From JACCTH01 sp050741915 (GTDB taxonomy: Bacteria; Actinomycetota; Acidimicrobiia; Spongiisociales; ZC4RG35), in the NCBI GenBank assembly GCA_050741915.1, contig JBOGEX010000168.1, positions 1 to 53,280 of the forward strand: a stretch of 53,280 nucleotides of DNA, read 5' to 3'. Below, piece by piece: positions 25,657 to 34,323 of this stretch (the stretch's first letter is position 1; every line of letters starts with the position of its first letter). Under the pieces are notes generated by a model. The model had not been told where the DNA came from. It did not search any database and was given only the letters and a program-made list of their open reading frames with translations. The position numbers and the translations under genes are program-made.

Positions 25657-26586
25657 TTAGTCCTTGTAGACCTCAAGGATTCGCTGCCGCAGCTCGTCTA
25701 ACTCGCGCCTGACTTCCTTCCCCTTGATCAACCGCGCATCCGGTCCGAGCCTCAGCAGGAGCCTTGCCGCCACCAGAGGATCGGCGGCGCTGAAGTCGAC
25801 GACAAGTTCCTCGCGGCGATCACTGACGATGTCGACCGGGTAATACTCAGTGACCCAGCGGGCTCCCGGAGCGAGGGCAATGCGGGCCCTAACGTCTTCG
25901 ATCGAAGGCACATATCTCGCTTCTGCTGGAGGCAGCGTCGCCGGTGGAGTGAACATCTCGCCGATGAGAGCGGCGGCCTTGATCCGATCCACCCTGAAGA
26001 CTCGCCGATCTCGGGCGAGGCGGCAATGACCCATCAGATACCAGTTGCCCAGCGAAGAAAAGACCGACCAAGGCTCGACTTCCCGTTCCGTGGTTTCGTC
26101 CCGACTGAGAGACGTGTAAGTGATGGCCACAACTTCATGGCCGGCGGCCGCACTCTTCAACCGACCAACCAACTCGGGCTCGGCAGCCAGGTCGATGTCG
26201 ATGACGTCTGAACCTTCCGGCAGAAGGGCGGCACTGAGCTTGTCGATCGCGCCCGAGAGGACGTCGCCGCCTTGTCCGCTGGCGTCAATGGCCATGCCGG
26301 CGGCGAGCAGCGCCAGCGCCTCGGCGGGTGCCAAGCGGGGGGCGTCCTCGAAATATTCGGCCATGTCGATGACGACTTCGTCGTCCACGATCTCGGCTGA
26401 CATCAGATCACCGGGGCCGTAGCCCGGGAGCCCGCACACGAAAACGATGTTGAGGTCCTGGGCGAGATCAGCTTCGGTGTACCCGAACCGCCGGGAGACT
26501 TCCTCGACACTTGAACCCGGATTGGCGATGACCCACGGGATCATGGCCAGGATGCGAGAGAGCCTCGAGGCGGTTCGCTGGCTCAC
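25657..26586 (-). CDS. pafC: WYL-domain transcriptional regulator PafC
   Basis: 309 residues. An N-terminal winged helix (RLSRILAMIPWVIANPGSSV, VEEVSRRFGYTEADLAQDL) is followed by a WYL ligand domain (WSVFSSLGNWYLMGHCRLAR) and a C-terminal WCX extension. With PafB it forms the PafBC activator of the LexA-independent DNA-damage response in mycobacteria. GTG start overlaps the pafB stop (GTGA); the pafA-pafB-pafC order matches other actinobacteria. Confidence 0.9.
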   Translation of the reverse strand: MSQRTASRLSRILAMIPWVIANPGSSVEEVSRRFGYTEADLAQDLNIVFVCGLPGYGPGDLMSAEIVDDEVVIDMAEYFEDAPRLAPAEALALLAAGMAIDASGQGGDVLSGAIDKLSAALLPEGSDVIDIDLAAEPELVGRLKSAAAGHEVVAITYTSLSRDETTEREVEPWSVFSSLGNWYLMGHCRLARDRRVFRVDRIKAAALIGEMFTPPATLPPAEARYVPSIEDVRARIALAPGARWVTEYYPVDIVSDRREELVVDFSAADPLVAARLLLRLGPDARLIKGKEVRRELDELRQRILEVYKD

Positions 26587-27503
26587 GCCACGCCTTTGAC
26601 TCGATTGACGACTGCCTGGCGAAGTTGCGGCGGAGCCAGCACCTCGGCCCCGTCTCCAAACGTGAGCACCCAGCCGAGGAATGAGGCGAGGTTCGAGACC
26701 GCCACCGTGACCGTGATCGACCCATCGTTAGCCGTCTCCCGAGTCACACCTCCGAGCTGGCGGGAAGCCCACCATGCCACTTCGGGTGAGAACCGAACCA
26801 CCGCCTCGGTCGAAGCATCCGGCCCTCCCTCCCAGGCGAGGTGGTCGAGGACCCCCTTGAGATCAAAGCCTTCCGGGCGACGAAACGTTCCCGCCTCGCC
26901 TGCGACCGAGGTTCTCTCCATTCGATCCACCCGATAAGTTCGCTGACCTTCGTTCGTCCCTCCCACGAGGTACCAGTGACCGCGTCGGTGACCGAGCCCG
27001 TATGGAGCCATCCGCTTGTGGGTGCCTCGATACTGGAAGGAAACGAGCCTGCGCTCGGTGAGTGCCTTGAATAACTCCCCCAACGTTTCGGCGCCGAGGC
27101 CGAGATCAGCCGAAAGCGGCTCGATCGCACCGGTGGTGCGAGCGCCTCCGAGCTTTAACACCGCCTCGGGAGCAGCGAGTTCCCCGCCTAGCCGGACCAT
27201 CTGGGCGGCAAGAAGCAGGGCCGCCCTCTCCTCGTCGGTGAGGCCGGGGTCGGTGAGGCGATAGGCGCGGGGATCGACGACGTACCCGTGATCCACCTCC
27301 CAGCCGTCGGTGGGCCGAAGCTCGATCGGGATTCCGATTCGTCGCAACAAATCCTTGTCGCGTTCGAACATGCGATGAAAGGCCTCGTCAGAGTCGGCCG
27401 AGTATCCGGGGATGGTGCGCCGGATCTCATCGGCCGGCACCGGCCGCGAAGCAGTGAGAAGCATCGCCAGCAAGTTGATGACGCGTTCGAGGACTTTGCG
27501 CAT
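26583..27503 (-). CDS. pafB: WYL-domain transcriptional regulator PafB
   Basis: 306 residues. N-terminal helical HTH (ERVINLLAMLLTASRPVPAD), then the WYL core (MAPYGLGHRRGHWYLVGGTN, YRVDRMER) and a WCX domain. Paralogue of PafC. GTG/ATG start MRKVLERVIN lies 9 bp after the pafA stop, so pafA, pafB and pafC form one operon. It needs PafC for function in mycobacteria. Confidence 0.9.
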   Translation of the reverse strand: MRKVLERVINLLAMLLTASRPVPADEIRRTIPGYSADSDEAFHRMFERDKDLLRRIGIPIELRPTDGWEVDHGYVVDPRAYRLTDPGLTDEERAALLLAAQMVRLGGELAAPEAVLKLGGARTTGAIEPLSADLGLGAETLGELFKALTERRLVSFQYRGTHKRMAPYGLGHRRGHWYLVGGTNEGQRTYRVDRMERTSVAGEAGTFRRPEGFDLKGVLDHLAWEGGPDASTEAVVRFSPEVAWWASRQLGGVTRETANDGSITVTVAVSNLASFLGWVLTFGDGAEVLAPPQLRQAVVNRVKGVA

Positions 27504-27512
27504 TGGCTGGAA

Positions 27513-28868
27513 CTACAGGCTTTCGATCAGCCGATCAACCCTGTCGTCGAACGCCTTGAACGGATCCTTGCAAAGCACCGTGCGCTGAGCCTGATCGTTG
27601 AGTTTCAAATGCACCCAGTCGACGGTGAAGTCGCGCCGCTTGGCCTTGGCGGCCTTGATGAACTCGCCGCGCAGCCGGGCGCGAGTGGTCTGCGGAGCGA
27701 GAGTCATGGCATCTTTGATCTCCTGGTCGGTAACCACCCGGTCGACAAGACCCTGGCGGACGAGGAGGTTGTAGATGCCGCGGCTCTGGTCCACGTCATG
27801 ATAGGAAAGTTCGAGCATCGCCAGCCGCGGGTGCGAGAGCGGCAACTGACGTTGCTCGCGGTAGCGCTCGAGCAGGCGGTACTTCACCACCCAGTCGACT
27901 TCGCGTTCGAGGGACAGCGGGTCCTTCTCGAGGCCGGTCAGTAGGTGCTCCCAGCGGTCGACGGCGGATTGCACCTCCGGCGGAAAGCCGGGGTTGCGGG
28001 AGAAGCGAACCACCCGGTCGAAGTATTCCCACTGGATGTCGAGGGCCGAGAGCTCGCGACCGTTCGCCAGCCGGACTTTGCGCCGACATGTGAGATCGTG
28101 TGCGATTTCGCGGATGGCGCGGATCGGGTTCTCCAGGCTGAGGTCGCGGAAGACGGCGTCTCGTTCGATCATTTGCAGGAGAGCGACCACCGTTCCCACT
28201 TTGACATTGGTGGCGTATTCGCTCATGTTCGAGTCACCGGCGATGACGTGGAGCCGCCGGTAACGTTCGGCATCGGCGTGGGGCTCGTCGCGAGTGTTGA
28301 TGATCGGCCGGCTCCGGGTGGTGGCCGAGGAAACGCCTTCCCAAATGTGTTCGGCCCGTTGGGCGATCGAATAGCCGGTGCCGCGGGGAGTCTGCATGAG
28401 CTTTCCCGCTCCGAGGAAGATCTGGCGGGTGACGAGAAACGGGATCAGGACGTCGACTGTCTTGTGGAAGTCCTTGTGCCGGCTGACGAGATAGTTCTCA
28501 TGGCATCCATAGGAGTTGCCGGCGGAGTCTGTGTTGTTCTTGAAGAGATAGATGTCGCCCCGGATGCCCTCTTCTTCCAGACGCTGTTCGGCGGAGTGGA
28601 CCAAGGAGTCGAGAATGCGCTCGCCTGCCTTGTCATGGGCAACCAGGCTCCGAAGCGAATCGCATTCGGGAGTGGCGTACTCAGGATGGCTGCCGACGTC
28701 GAGGTAGAGGCGGGCGCCGTTCTCGAGGAAAACGTTGGACGAGCGACCCCAAGAGACAACCCGGCGGAAGAGATAACGCGCTACCTCGTCTGGTGAGAGC
28801 CGGCGCTGGCCGCGCAACGTGCAGGTGACTCCGTACTCGTTCTCCAACCCGAAGATGCGCCGATCCAC
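27513..28868 (-). CDS. pafA: Pup-protein ligase PafA
   Basis: Attaches the C-terminal glutamate of Pup to substrate lysines, a glutamine-synthetase-like fold. Signature: VDRRIFGLENEYGVTCT, FLENGARLYLDVGSHPEYAT, ECDS, KNNTDSAGNSYGCHENYL and PIINTRDEPHADAERYRRLH. The GTG at 28868 gives the usual start VDRRIFGLENEYG, 451 residues; an ATG at 28910 would add 14. Divergent from the PadR gene. Apart from mpa-dop-pup-prcBA, 3 kb upstream, as in many actinobacteria. Confidence 0.95.
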   Translation of the reverse strand: MDRRIFGLENEYGVTCTLRGQRRLSPDEVARYLFRRVVSWGRSSNVFLENGARLYLDVGSHPEYATPECDSLRSLVAHDKAGERILDSLVHSAEQRLEEEGIRGDIYLFKNNTDSAGNSYGCHENYLVSRHKDFHKTVDVLIPFLVTRQIFLGAGKLMQTPRGTGYSIAQRAEHIWEGVSSATTRSRPIINTRDEPHADAERYRRLHVIAGDSNMSEYATNVKVGTVVALLQMIERDAVFRDLSLENPIRAIREIAHDLTCRRKVRLANGRELSALDIQWEYFDRVVRFSRNPGFPPEVQSAVDRWEHLLTGLEKDPLSLEREVDWVVKYRLLERYREQRQLPLSHPRLAMLELSYHDVDQSRGIYNLLVRQGLVDRVVTDQEIKDAMTLAPQTTRARLRGEFIKAAKAKRRDFTVDWVHLKLNDQAQRTVLCKDPFKAFDDRVDRLIESL

Positions 28869-28970
28869 TTGTGGGCAGGCTACCCCGAGCCCCACTCTCT
28901 GCCTCATCACTGCTGGAAGTGGTAATATGTAATGCGTAGTAGTCTGGTCTGCGTGCTACCTGGAGGTGGG

Positions 28971-29297
28971 ATGGATACGACACAGCTATTGAAGGGTGTG
29001 CTCGACATCAGCGTTCTGGCTGTATTAAGGGACGAGGACGGTTATGGGTACGACATTCTTCGGCGAATGCGAGAGGTCGGCCTCGAAGAGATCGGTGATG
29101 CCTCGGTCTACGGCACACTGCGACGTCTATATCAGGGCGGCATGGTTTCCTCCTACATCGTCCCCTCCGAGGAAGGCCCCCCGCGCCGTTACTACGCAAT
29201 AAACAAGGCAGGGCGCGACCATCTGAATCTTTCGATCAAGACCTGGCGCTCGTTTGTGGAAGCACTAGATGCACTCTTTGGAAAGGAGGCAGCGTGA
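28971..29297 (+). CDS. PadR-family transcriptional regulator
   Basis: 108 residues from ATG 28971, preceded by GGAGGTGGG as Shine-Dalgarno. The winged helix reads GVLDISVLAVLRDEDGYGYD then YGTLRRLYQGGMV and RRYYAINKAGRDHL, the PadR core, and it ends in a short coiled helix. Such proteins usually repress the gene beside them. The next gene overlaps through GTGA and encodes a HAAS-domain membrane protein, its likely target. It runs divergently from pafA with about 100 bp between. Confidence 0.92.
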   Translation: MDTTQLLKGVLDISVLAVLRDEDGYGYDILRRMREVGLEEIGDASVYGTLRRLYQGGMVSSYIVPSEEGPPRRYYAINKAGRDHLNLSIKTWRSFVEALDALFGKEAA

Positions 29298-30178
29298 ATG
29301 TCACTGTCGATCCCGAGGCGTTGCCGTACCTGATCGCAGTTCGGGCGCGTTTGGCGGGAATGTCGGCGGACTATCTCAACGAGATCGTCGCTGATCTCGA
29401 GCAGCATCTGGCCGAGATGATCTCCGAGGGAGACGAGCCTCTGGTCGAGCGCTTGGGGTCGCCCGATCAATATGCCGAAGAGCTCGCTCAATCTGCCGGC
29501 TGGATGAACCTGGAGCCCTTGCAATTGTCTCTCCTCCAGCGAATCTCGACCCGTTGGACGAACCTGGCTTTGTCGGCGCCTGGACGCTGGTGGGCTCGCA
29601 CGTGGAACGAGCTTCGACCTGGCTGGTGGGTGGCCCGGGGGCTGATCGTCCCCGCCGTCTGGGCGGGCTTGGACGGACGAGACGTCTTTTTCGGCTTTGG
29701 GTGGATCTGGTTCATACCGGCCGTCGCTTTATCGGTGGCGGTGGGACGCCGCTCCGGCCTGGGAACGCCCTGGCGCCTGGGCGATTCGTTGGCGACGTTT
29801 ATCGCACTGTGGGCGCTCATCGCAGGCGGCCTCAACGGCATCGGTATCTACGACCGGGACATTCCGAATCGTTACCTCGATATGAACCCACGTGGGGTCG
29901 TCGGTCTCAACGGCCCGATCTACGACTTCCACGCCTATGACCTCGATGGGCAGCCGGTGACCGTGTTTCTCTATGACCAAAACGGTCAAGAAGTCCTAAC
30001 TGAGCAAAGCCAAGGCTCAGTCCGCTCTACAGTCGACGGACAACCAGTGAAGAACCTGTACCCGCTTGAGGCCGAACGGTCGGGTTCTATCAAATCAGTC
30101 CCCGAGCTTGGGCCCGAATGCGCAACGACCGGCGAGCGGCTCGTAGTAAACGAAACCTGCCTCTATCCCCCGCGTTGA
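29294..30178 (+). CDS. HAAS-domain membrane protein, partner of the PadR regulator
   Basis: 294 residues, GTG start overlapping padR. The N-terminus (RLAGMSADYLNEIVADLEQH, GDEPLVERLGSPDQYAEELA) is the HAAS/DUF1700-like helical module that sits with PadR regulators. Two or three transmembrane segments follow (WVARGLIVPAVWAGLDG; FFGFGWIWFIPAVALSVAVG; FIALWALIAGGLNGIGIY), then an extracellular C-terminal part (about 100 residues) with two Cys (PECATTGERLVVNETC). Role unknown; probably a signalling or surface protein. Confidence 0.8.
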   Translation: MNVTVDPEALPYLIAVRARLAGMSADYLNEIVADLEQHLAEMISEGDEPLVERLGSPDQYAEELAQSAGWMNLEPLQLSLLQRISTRWTNLALSAPGRWWARTWNELRPGWWVARGLIVPAVWAGLDGRDVFFGFGWIWFIPAVALSVAVGRRSGLGTPWRLGDSLATFIALWALIAGGLNGIGIYDRDIPNRYLDMNPRGVVGLNGPIYDFHAYDLDGQPVTVFLYDQNGQEVLTEQSQGSVRSTVDGQPVKNLYPLEAERSGSIKSVPELGPECATTGERLVVNETCLYPPR

Positions 30179-30189
30179 TTCCATTTCCG

Positions 30190-30299
30190 AAATTCGGTCA
30201 CTGGCGAACGCTTCTCGGCAAATTCGGTAGCTGGCGAACGAGTACCGGCGGGGGTCAGTGACCGAATTTGCCAGGAGGCGGGCGTCAGTGACCGAATTA
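30190..30299. repeat. Dispersed nested-palindrome element R2, copy 2 (better kept)
   Basis: Terminal arms AATTCGGTCACTG and CAGTGACCGAATT are perfect inverted repeats at the two ends. An inner pair, AAATTCGGTAGCTGGC and GTCAGTGACCGAATTT, is imperfect. The order of the four pieces is the same as in 16077-16187. It fills the 154-bp gap between the HAAS gene and the convergent EamA gene. No ORF inside. Confidence 0.75.
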
Positions 30300-30332
30300 A
30301 GGAGAAACCGAATGCGGCCCGGGGTTCGCGAG

Positions 30333-31220
30333 TTAGCCGGGGACCGACACCGGTTCCACCGAGCGGGAGGGGGCCAGGGCGCCGATGTATACCCCGGCGA
30401 GGACGACCAACCCTCCCGCCACCATCGTCAACGTGATGGGCTCGCCGAGCATGATGGCGGCCGCGATGACCGCGGTCACGGGCAGGAGAGCGGCCATGTA
30501 CGAGGCCGAGCCTGCGCTCCAGCGCTGGATCACGAAAATGAAGAGAGCGAACATCACGGCGGAAGCGAGAGACAAATAGCTCACGGCCCAGCGGGTGGCG
30601 GGCAGAATCGGAAGCTGCCAGTTCTCGCCCAGGATCGTCGATAGGAGTAGGAGCAACACTCCCCCGGCCGTCATCGCGACCGCGTTGGCCACAGTCGCCT
30701 TAACCGGCGGGAACATCTTCGCCACCACAGTGCCTTCGGCCGCCGTCACCGCCGACATCAGCATCGCCAGCAACGGCACCAGGGGCACAGCGGAAGCAGC
30801 AAATGGATTCGAAAGAATGGCGATCCCGCCCAACGTGACGATGGCGCCCACCAGCGCCCGCACCCGGAAGCGCTCCAATCCGTGGAAGTGGGCGAGGAAA
30901 ACCACGAAGAGCGGCATCGAGGAGAAGATCACGGAACCGATCCCGGCCGGCAGAGTGGTGAGGGCGTAGTAGGCGAAGGCGTAGGCGGCTCCAAACGAGA
31001 ACACTCCGTAAAGCACCACCCCCAGCAGGGCGCGGCCCTTCGGCACCGCCTGCCGCCGCAGGAGGAAGGCAGCCGTCAACAAGATTGCGGCGAGACCGAA
31101 GCGAAGGCCCGCTCCGAACATCGGCTCCAACTCACGGTTGGAAAAACGGACGGCGACAAAGTTGACGCCGCCGAGGACGACGAAAGAGACGAAGGCGAGA
31201 CGGGTTGCCCGATCGGGCAT
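30333..31220 (-). CDS. EamA/DMT-superfamily transporter
   Basis: 295 residues with ten transmembrane helices in two homologous halves (EamA repeat), for example FVSFVVLGGVNFVAVRFSNR and ASYMAALLPVTAVIAAAIML. The second half ends in IMLGEPITLTMVAGGLVVLAGVYIG, the characteristic DMT motif. The ATG at 31220 starts one base after the prcA stop, so it is probably co-transcribed with the proteasome genes. Substrate unknown (metabolite exporter likely). A farther in-frame start is not supported. Confidence 0.88.
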   Translation of the reverse strand: MPDRATRLAFVSFVVLGGVNFVAVRFSNRELEPMFGAGLRFGLAAILLTAAFLLRRQAVPKGRALLGVVLYGVFSFGAAYAFAYYALTTLPAGIGSVIFSSMPLFVVFLAHFHGLERFRVRALVGAIVTLGGIAILSNPFAASAVPLVPLLAMLMSAVTAAEGTVVAKMFPPVKATVANAVAMTAGGVLLLLLSTILGENWQLPILPATRWAVSYLSLASAVMFALFIFVIQRWSAGSASYMAALLPVTAVIAAAIMLGEPITLTMVAGGLVVLAGVYIGALAPSRSVEPVSVPG

Positions 31221-31221
31221 T

Positions 31222-31872
31222 TCAGGATGCCGGAACCTGCAATCGCCGAAAAGCGCGTCGCCCGTTTTGACGATCCAGCACCGCCGCCTCCCAACCCTCC
31301 AGGCTCCGACTCTCGGCCGCCGCAAAGGCCGACTGGCCATGCGCCAGAGCGGCGTCGAGAGTCATGCCCTCCGTCCAATCCTTGCGGAGGTTCTCGACCA
31401 TGACGTCCGCCTTGCCCCCAATGGCGGCCACCTGGCGCTCGTCGAAGAGAGTGCCGTCGTAGCTCACCCGATAGAGCCGATTGGGTGTCCCGACCTCGGC
31501 CACCAGCACCTCAACCTCGTAAGGCTTTGGTTCCCGCGAAAAGATGGCACCCAGCGCCTCGGCGAAGGCGGTGGCTACTGCTTGGGCCGTGACATCGTCG
31601 CGGCTATAGAGATAGCCCATCAAGTCCGCCTGACGAATGCCGGCCTTGCGGAGCATCTCGAATTCGTTGTAACGACCGACCCCGGCGAAGGCAATTCGGT
31701 CATAGACCTCGCTGATCTTGCGCAGGGCCGTTGATGGGTTCTCGGCCAGGAGCAATACTCCGTTGTCGTACTCAATAGCCGCGATCGATCGGCCGCGAGC
31801 GATTCCCTTCCTGGCGAACTCGGCTTTGTCGCGGACCTGCTGCTCTGCTGGAACGTAGAAGTTGAAACTCAC
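31222..31872 (-). CDS. prcA: 20S proteasome alpha subunit
   Basis: 216 residues. N-terminal YVPAEQQVRDKAEFARKGIA followed by GRSIAAIEYDNGVLL, the gating segment and first strands of the alpha fold. No catalytic Thr. It forms the outer rings of the proteasome and takes the Mpa ATPase. The GTG start overlaps prcB (GTGA). Confidence 0.94.
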   Translation of the reverse strand: MSFNFYVPAEQQVRDKAEFARKGIARGRSIAAIEYDNGVLLLAENPSTALRKISEVYDRIAFAGVGRYNEFEMLRKAGIRQADLMGYLYSRDDVTAQAVATAFAEALGAIFSREPKPYEVEVLVAEVGTPNRLYRVSYDGTLFDERQVAAIGGKADVMVENLRKDWTEGMTLDAALAHGQSAFAAAESRSLEGWEAAVLDRQNGRRAFRRLQVPAS

Positions 31873-32663
31873 CTGATCCCCTCGACCGCCTTCTCGGCCG
31901 CCGGCTTCACCTGGGCATCGGTTAGCTCGCGCACCCCGTCGGAATCAATGACCACCACCGTCGGAAATATTCCCCGTCGCAAGTCCGGTCCACCGGTGGC
32001 AGTGTCCTCCTGGGCCGCGGCCACCAGCGCCCCCACCGCTACGTCGACCGCGCTGGCCTCGTCAAAGCCCTCCCGAAACGTGCTCCGGAGGTAGGACTTG
32101 GCGAGGCTGGCCCCGGATCCGGTCGATCCGAAGTCGTTCTCCTCATAACGGCCCCCGACGACGTCATAGGTATACAGGCGCCCCCGCCCGGAAAGCTGGT
32201 CATATCCAGCAAAGAGGGGAACCACCACCAGTCCCTGGAAAGCCATCGGCAGTTGGTTGCGGACGAGTCGGGCCAGGAAAACTGCCTTGCCTTCGAGAGA
32301 GAGGCGAGAGCCCTCGATCTTCTCGTAATGCTCGAGCTCCACCTGGAAGAGGCGGACCATCTCGATCGCCAGCCCGGCCGTGCCGGCGATCGCCACGGCG
32401 GAAAACTGGTCGGACGGAAAAACCTTTCGGATCTGGCGATGCGCCACCTGGTTTCCCTCGGTGGCTTGGCGATCGCCCACCATCACCACCCCCTCCTGAT
32501 ATCGGAGGGCGAGGACCGTGGTCCCTTCCGGCGCCCGCAGCTCGTGGGGCTCTTTCGGCAGCTCCAGGGGGGTTGTGTGTCCGAGGGTCTTGAGAAGATC
32601 GCTAAAACTTGATCCGGGGCTGGGGATGTCGAAAAGAAGGGGCAGGCTCGGGCCCTTGGTCAC
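31869..32663 (-). CDS. prcB: 20S proteasome beta subunit with propeptide
   Basis: 264 residues. A 47-residue propeptide is cut before the active-site Thr48 in APEG/TTVLALRYQEG. Catalytic Lys and Asp are in GDRQATEGN and VAHRQIRKVF; SGSGASLAKSYLR is typical. The inner rings provide threonine proteolysis. GTG start overlaps the pup stop. Confidence 0.95.
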   Translation of the reverse strand: MTKGPSLPLLFDIPSPGSSFSDLLKTLGHTTPLELPKEPHELRAPEGTTVLALRYQEGVVMVGDRQATEGNQVAHRQIRKVFPSDQFSAVAIAGTAGLAIEMVRLFQVELEHYEKIEGSRLSLEGKAVFLARLVRNQLPMAFQGLVVVPLFAGYDQLSGRGRLYTYDVVGGRYEENDFGSTGSGASLAKSYLRSTFREGFDEASAVDVAVGALVAAAQEDTATGGPDLRRGIFPTVVVIDSDGVRELTDAQVKPAAEKAVEGIR

Positions 32664-32845
32664 TCGCCGCCCTTCTGGATGTAGTTGCGCACGAATTCCT
32701 CGGCGTTCTCTTCCAGCACCTGATCGATCTCGTCGAGCAGCTCGTCGAGCTTCTCGTCCGATTCGCGCTCGGTGGGAAGCGCCTCTTCTTCGGTGTCCTG
32801 GTCGGCTTCTTTCGAGCGACGGCTCTGTTCGCGTTCAGCCATCAT
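32660..32845 (-). CDS. pup: Prokaryotic ubiquitin-like protein Pup, ending GGE
   Basis: 61 residues, acidic and mostly disordered, with a C-terminal helical half (DELLDEIDQVLEENAEEFVR) and tail NYIQKGGE. The terminal Glu means that Dop deamidation is not needed before ligation, unlike Pup-GGQ. The ATG (or the second Met) overlaps the dop stop as ATGA. The next gene, prcB, overlaps at 32660-32663. Confidence 0.95.
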   Translation of the reverse strand: MMAEREQSRRSKEADQDTEEEALPTERESDEKLDELLDEIDQVLEENAEEFVRNYIQKGGE

Positions 32846-34320
32846 TGTCCTCCAAGCAGTGCAATCAATCCGGCCGCGTCGTCCGCCGAATCGAGGATGG
32901 CGCCCACCCGAGAGCGGTCGCCTTTAAGTGGTTCCATCATAGGAATTCGTTTGAGATGGGTTTCGCCCGTATCGAAGACGAGCGAATCCCAGTTGGCGGC
33001 GACGAGCGAACCGGGAAAACGAGATACGCAACGACCGCGGAAGTAGGCGCGAGTCCGCTCCGGCGGCTCCACTTCGGCTTTGGCCAGCTCAGCGTCGCTG
33101 AACATGCCCTTCATCGCCCCTCGCTCGACCAATCGCCGATGCAGGCTGCGGGCGGGGTCAACGTCGTGGTACTGCAGGTCGAGGGCCCGGAGCTTGGGGT
33201 TGTCCCAGGCGAGGCCATCTCGCTCCACATAGCCCTCGAACAGTCGCTTCTTGGCGACCCAGTCCAGTCGATCGGCACAGCGCATCGCATCTTCCTCCAG
33301 ATCAGCCAGGACTTCCCCCCAGGACACGACCAGTTCACGCATCTGCTCGTCATCTGTCTCGGCCTCGACATATTTCCCCAGCCACTCGTGGTAACGCCAT
33401 TGCAGCTCGAGAGCTGTGGCCGAACCACCGTCATCGAGCGGAAGGGGACGGCGCAGATCGAGGTCGTGGCTCACCTGCCAGCAAGCGTCAACCGGGTTGG
33501 CGAGATCGAGCGGGTCGGGAAGGGCGCCGTCTTCGAGAGCAGATAGCAACAGAGCCATCGTCCCCATCTTGAGAAGAATCTGCGGTTCTGAGAGGTTGGC
33601 GTCGCCAATGATCACGTGGAGGCGGCGGTATTTGCTGGGGTCGCCATGCGGCTCATCGCGGGTGTTGATGATCGGCCGCTTCAACGTGGTTTCGAGCCCA
33701 ACCTCCTCCTCGAAAAAATCGGCTCGCTGGGTGAGCTGAAACGGAACTTCGGGCCGGCCGTTCTCTGATCCAACCTTTCCGGCCCCAGTGAAAATCTGAC
33801 GGGAGACGAGAAAGGTGGTGGCGTAGCGAATGACCTCGCCGAATGGGGTTTCTCGTGACAGCAGATAGTTCTCATGGGCGCCGTAGCTGTTGCCTTTGCC
33901 ATCGGAGTTGTTCTTGTAGATCGACATCCGCTGGCCGGGGGGGAGCAACTCCGTGGCCGCGGTGGCAGCGCGATGCATGACCAGCTCCCCGACCTTGTCA
34001 TAGAGCGTGGCCTCGAGAGGGTCGAAGCACTCGGGTCCGGAGAACTCCGGGTGGGCATGGTCGACGTAGAGGCGGGCGCCGTTCGAGAGCACCGCGTTGA
34101 CCAAAGCTCCTTCCGGGTCAGCTACGCCATAACCCTCGTGACCGAATCCGCGAGCATCACGGCCTGGTGACTCTTCCTCGTACGACCACTGCACCCGGAC
34201 CCGGCGGCCGGGGTAGGAGTTGACGAGCTGGGTCGAGGCCAAGGCTGGGTTGAACTCCCGAGCCCCCCGGACGGAGATTCCGTACTCGGTCTCGGTGCCG
34301 AGCACCTTGTGGATGGCCAT
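32842..34320 (-). CDS. dop: Pup deamidase/depupylase Dop
   Basis: 492 residues, a PafA paralogue. Signature: HKVLGTETEYGISVRGAREF, NGARLYVDHAHPEFSGPECF, KNNSDGKGNSYGAHENYLLS, PIINTRDEPHGDPSKYRRLH and DLDLRRPLPLDDGG. It removes Pup from substrates, and would deamidate a GGQ Pup; here Pup already ends GGE. The C-terminal residues read ALLGGQ. 4-bp overlap with pup and 3 bp behind mpa's stop. Confidence 0.94.
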   Translation of the reverse strand: MAIHKVLGTETEYGISVRGAREFNPALASTQLVNSYPGRRVRVQWSYEEESPGRDARGFGHEGYGVADPEGALVNAVLSNGARLYVDHAHPEFSGPECFDPLEATLYDKVGELVMHRAATAATELLPPGQRMSIYKNNSDGKGNSYGAHENYLLSRETPFGEVIRYATTFLVSRQIFTGAGKVGSENGRPEVPFQLTQRADFFEEEVGLETTLKRPIINTRDEPHGDPSKYRRLHVIIGDANLSEPQILLKMGTMALLLSALEDGALPDPLDLANPVDACWQVSHDLDLRRPLPLDDGGSATALELQWRYHEWLGKYVEAETDDEQMRELVVSWGEVLADLEEDAMRCADRLDWVAKKRLFEGYVERDGLAWDNPKLRALDLQYHDVDPARSLHRRLVERGAMKGMFSDAELAKAEVEPPERTRAYFRGRCVSRFPGSLVAANWDSLVFDTGETHLKRIPMMEPLKGDRSRVGAILDSADDAAGLIALLGGQ

Positions 34321-34323
34321 CGC

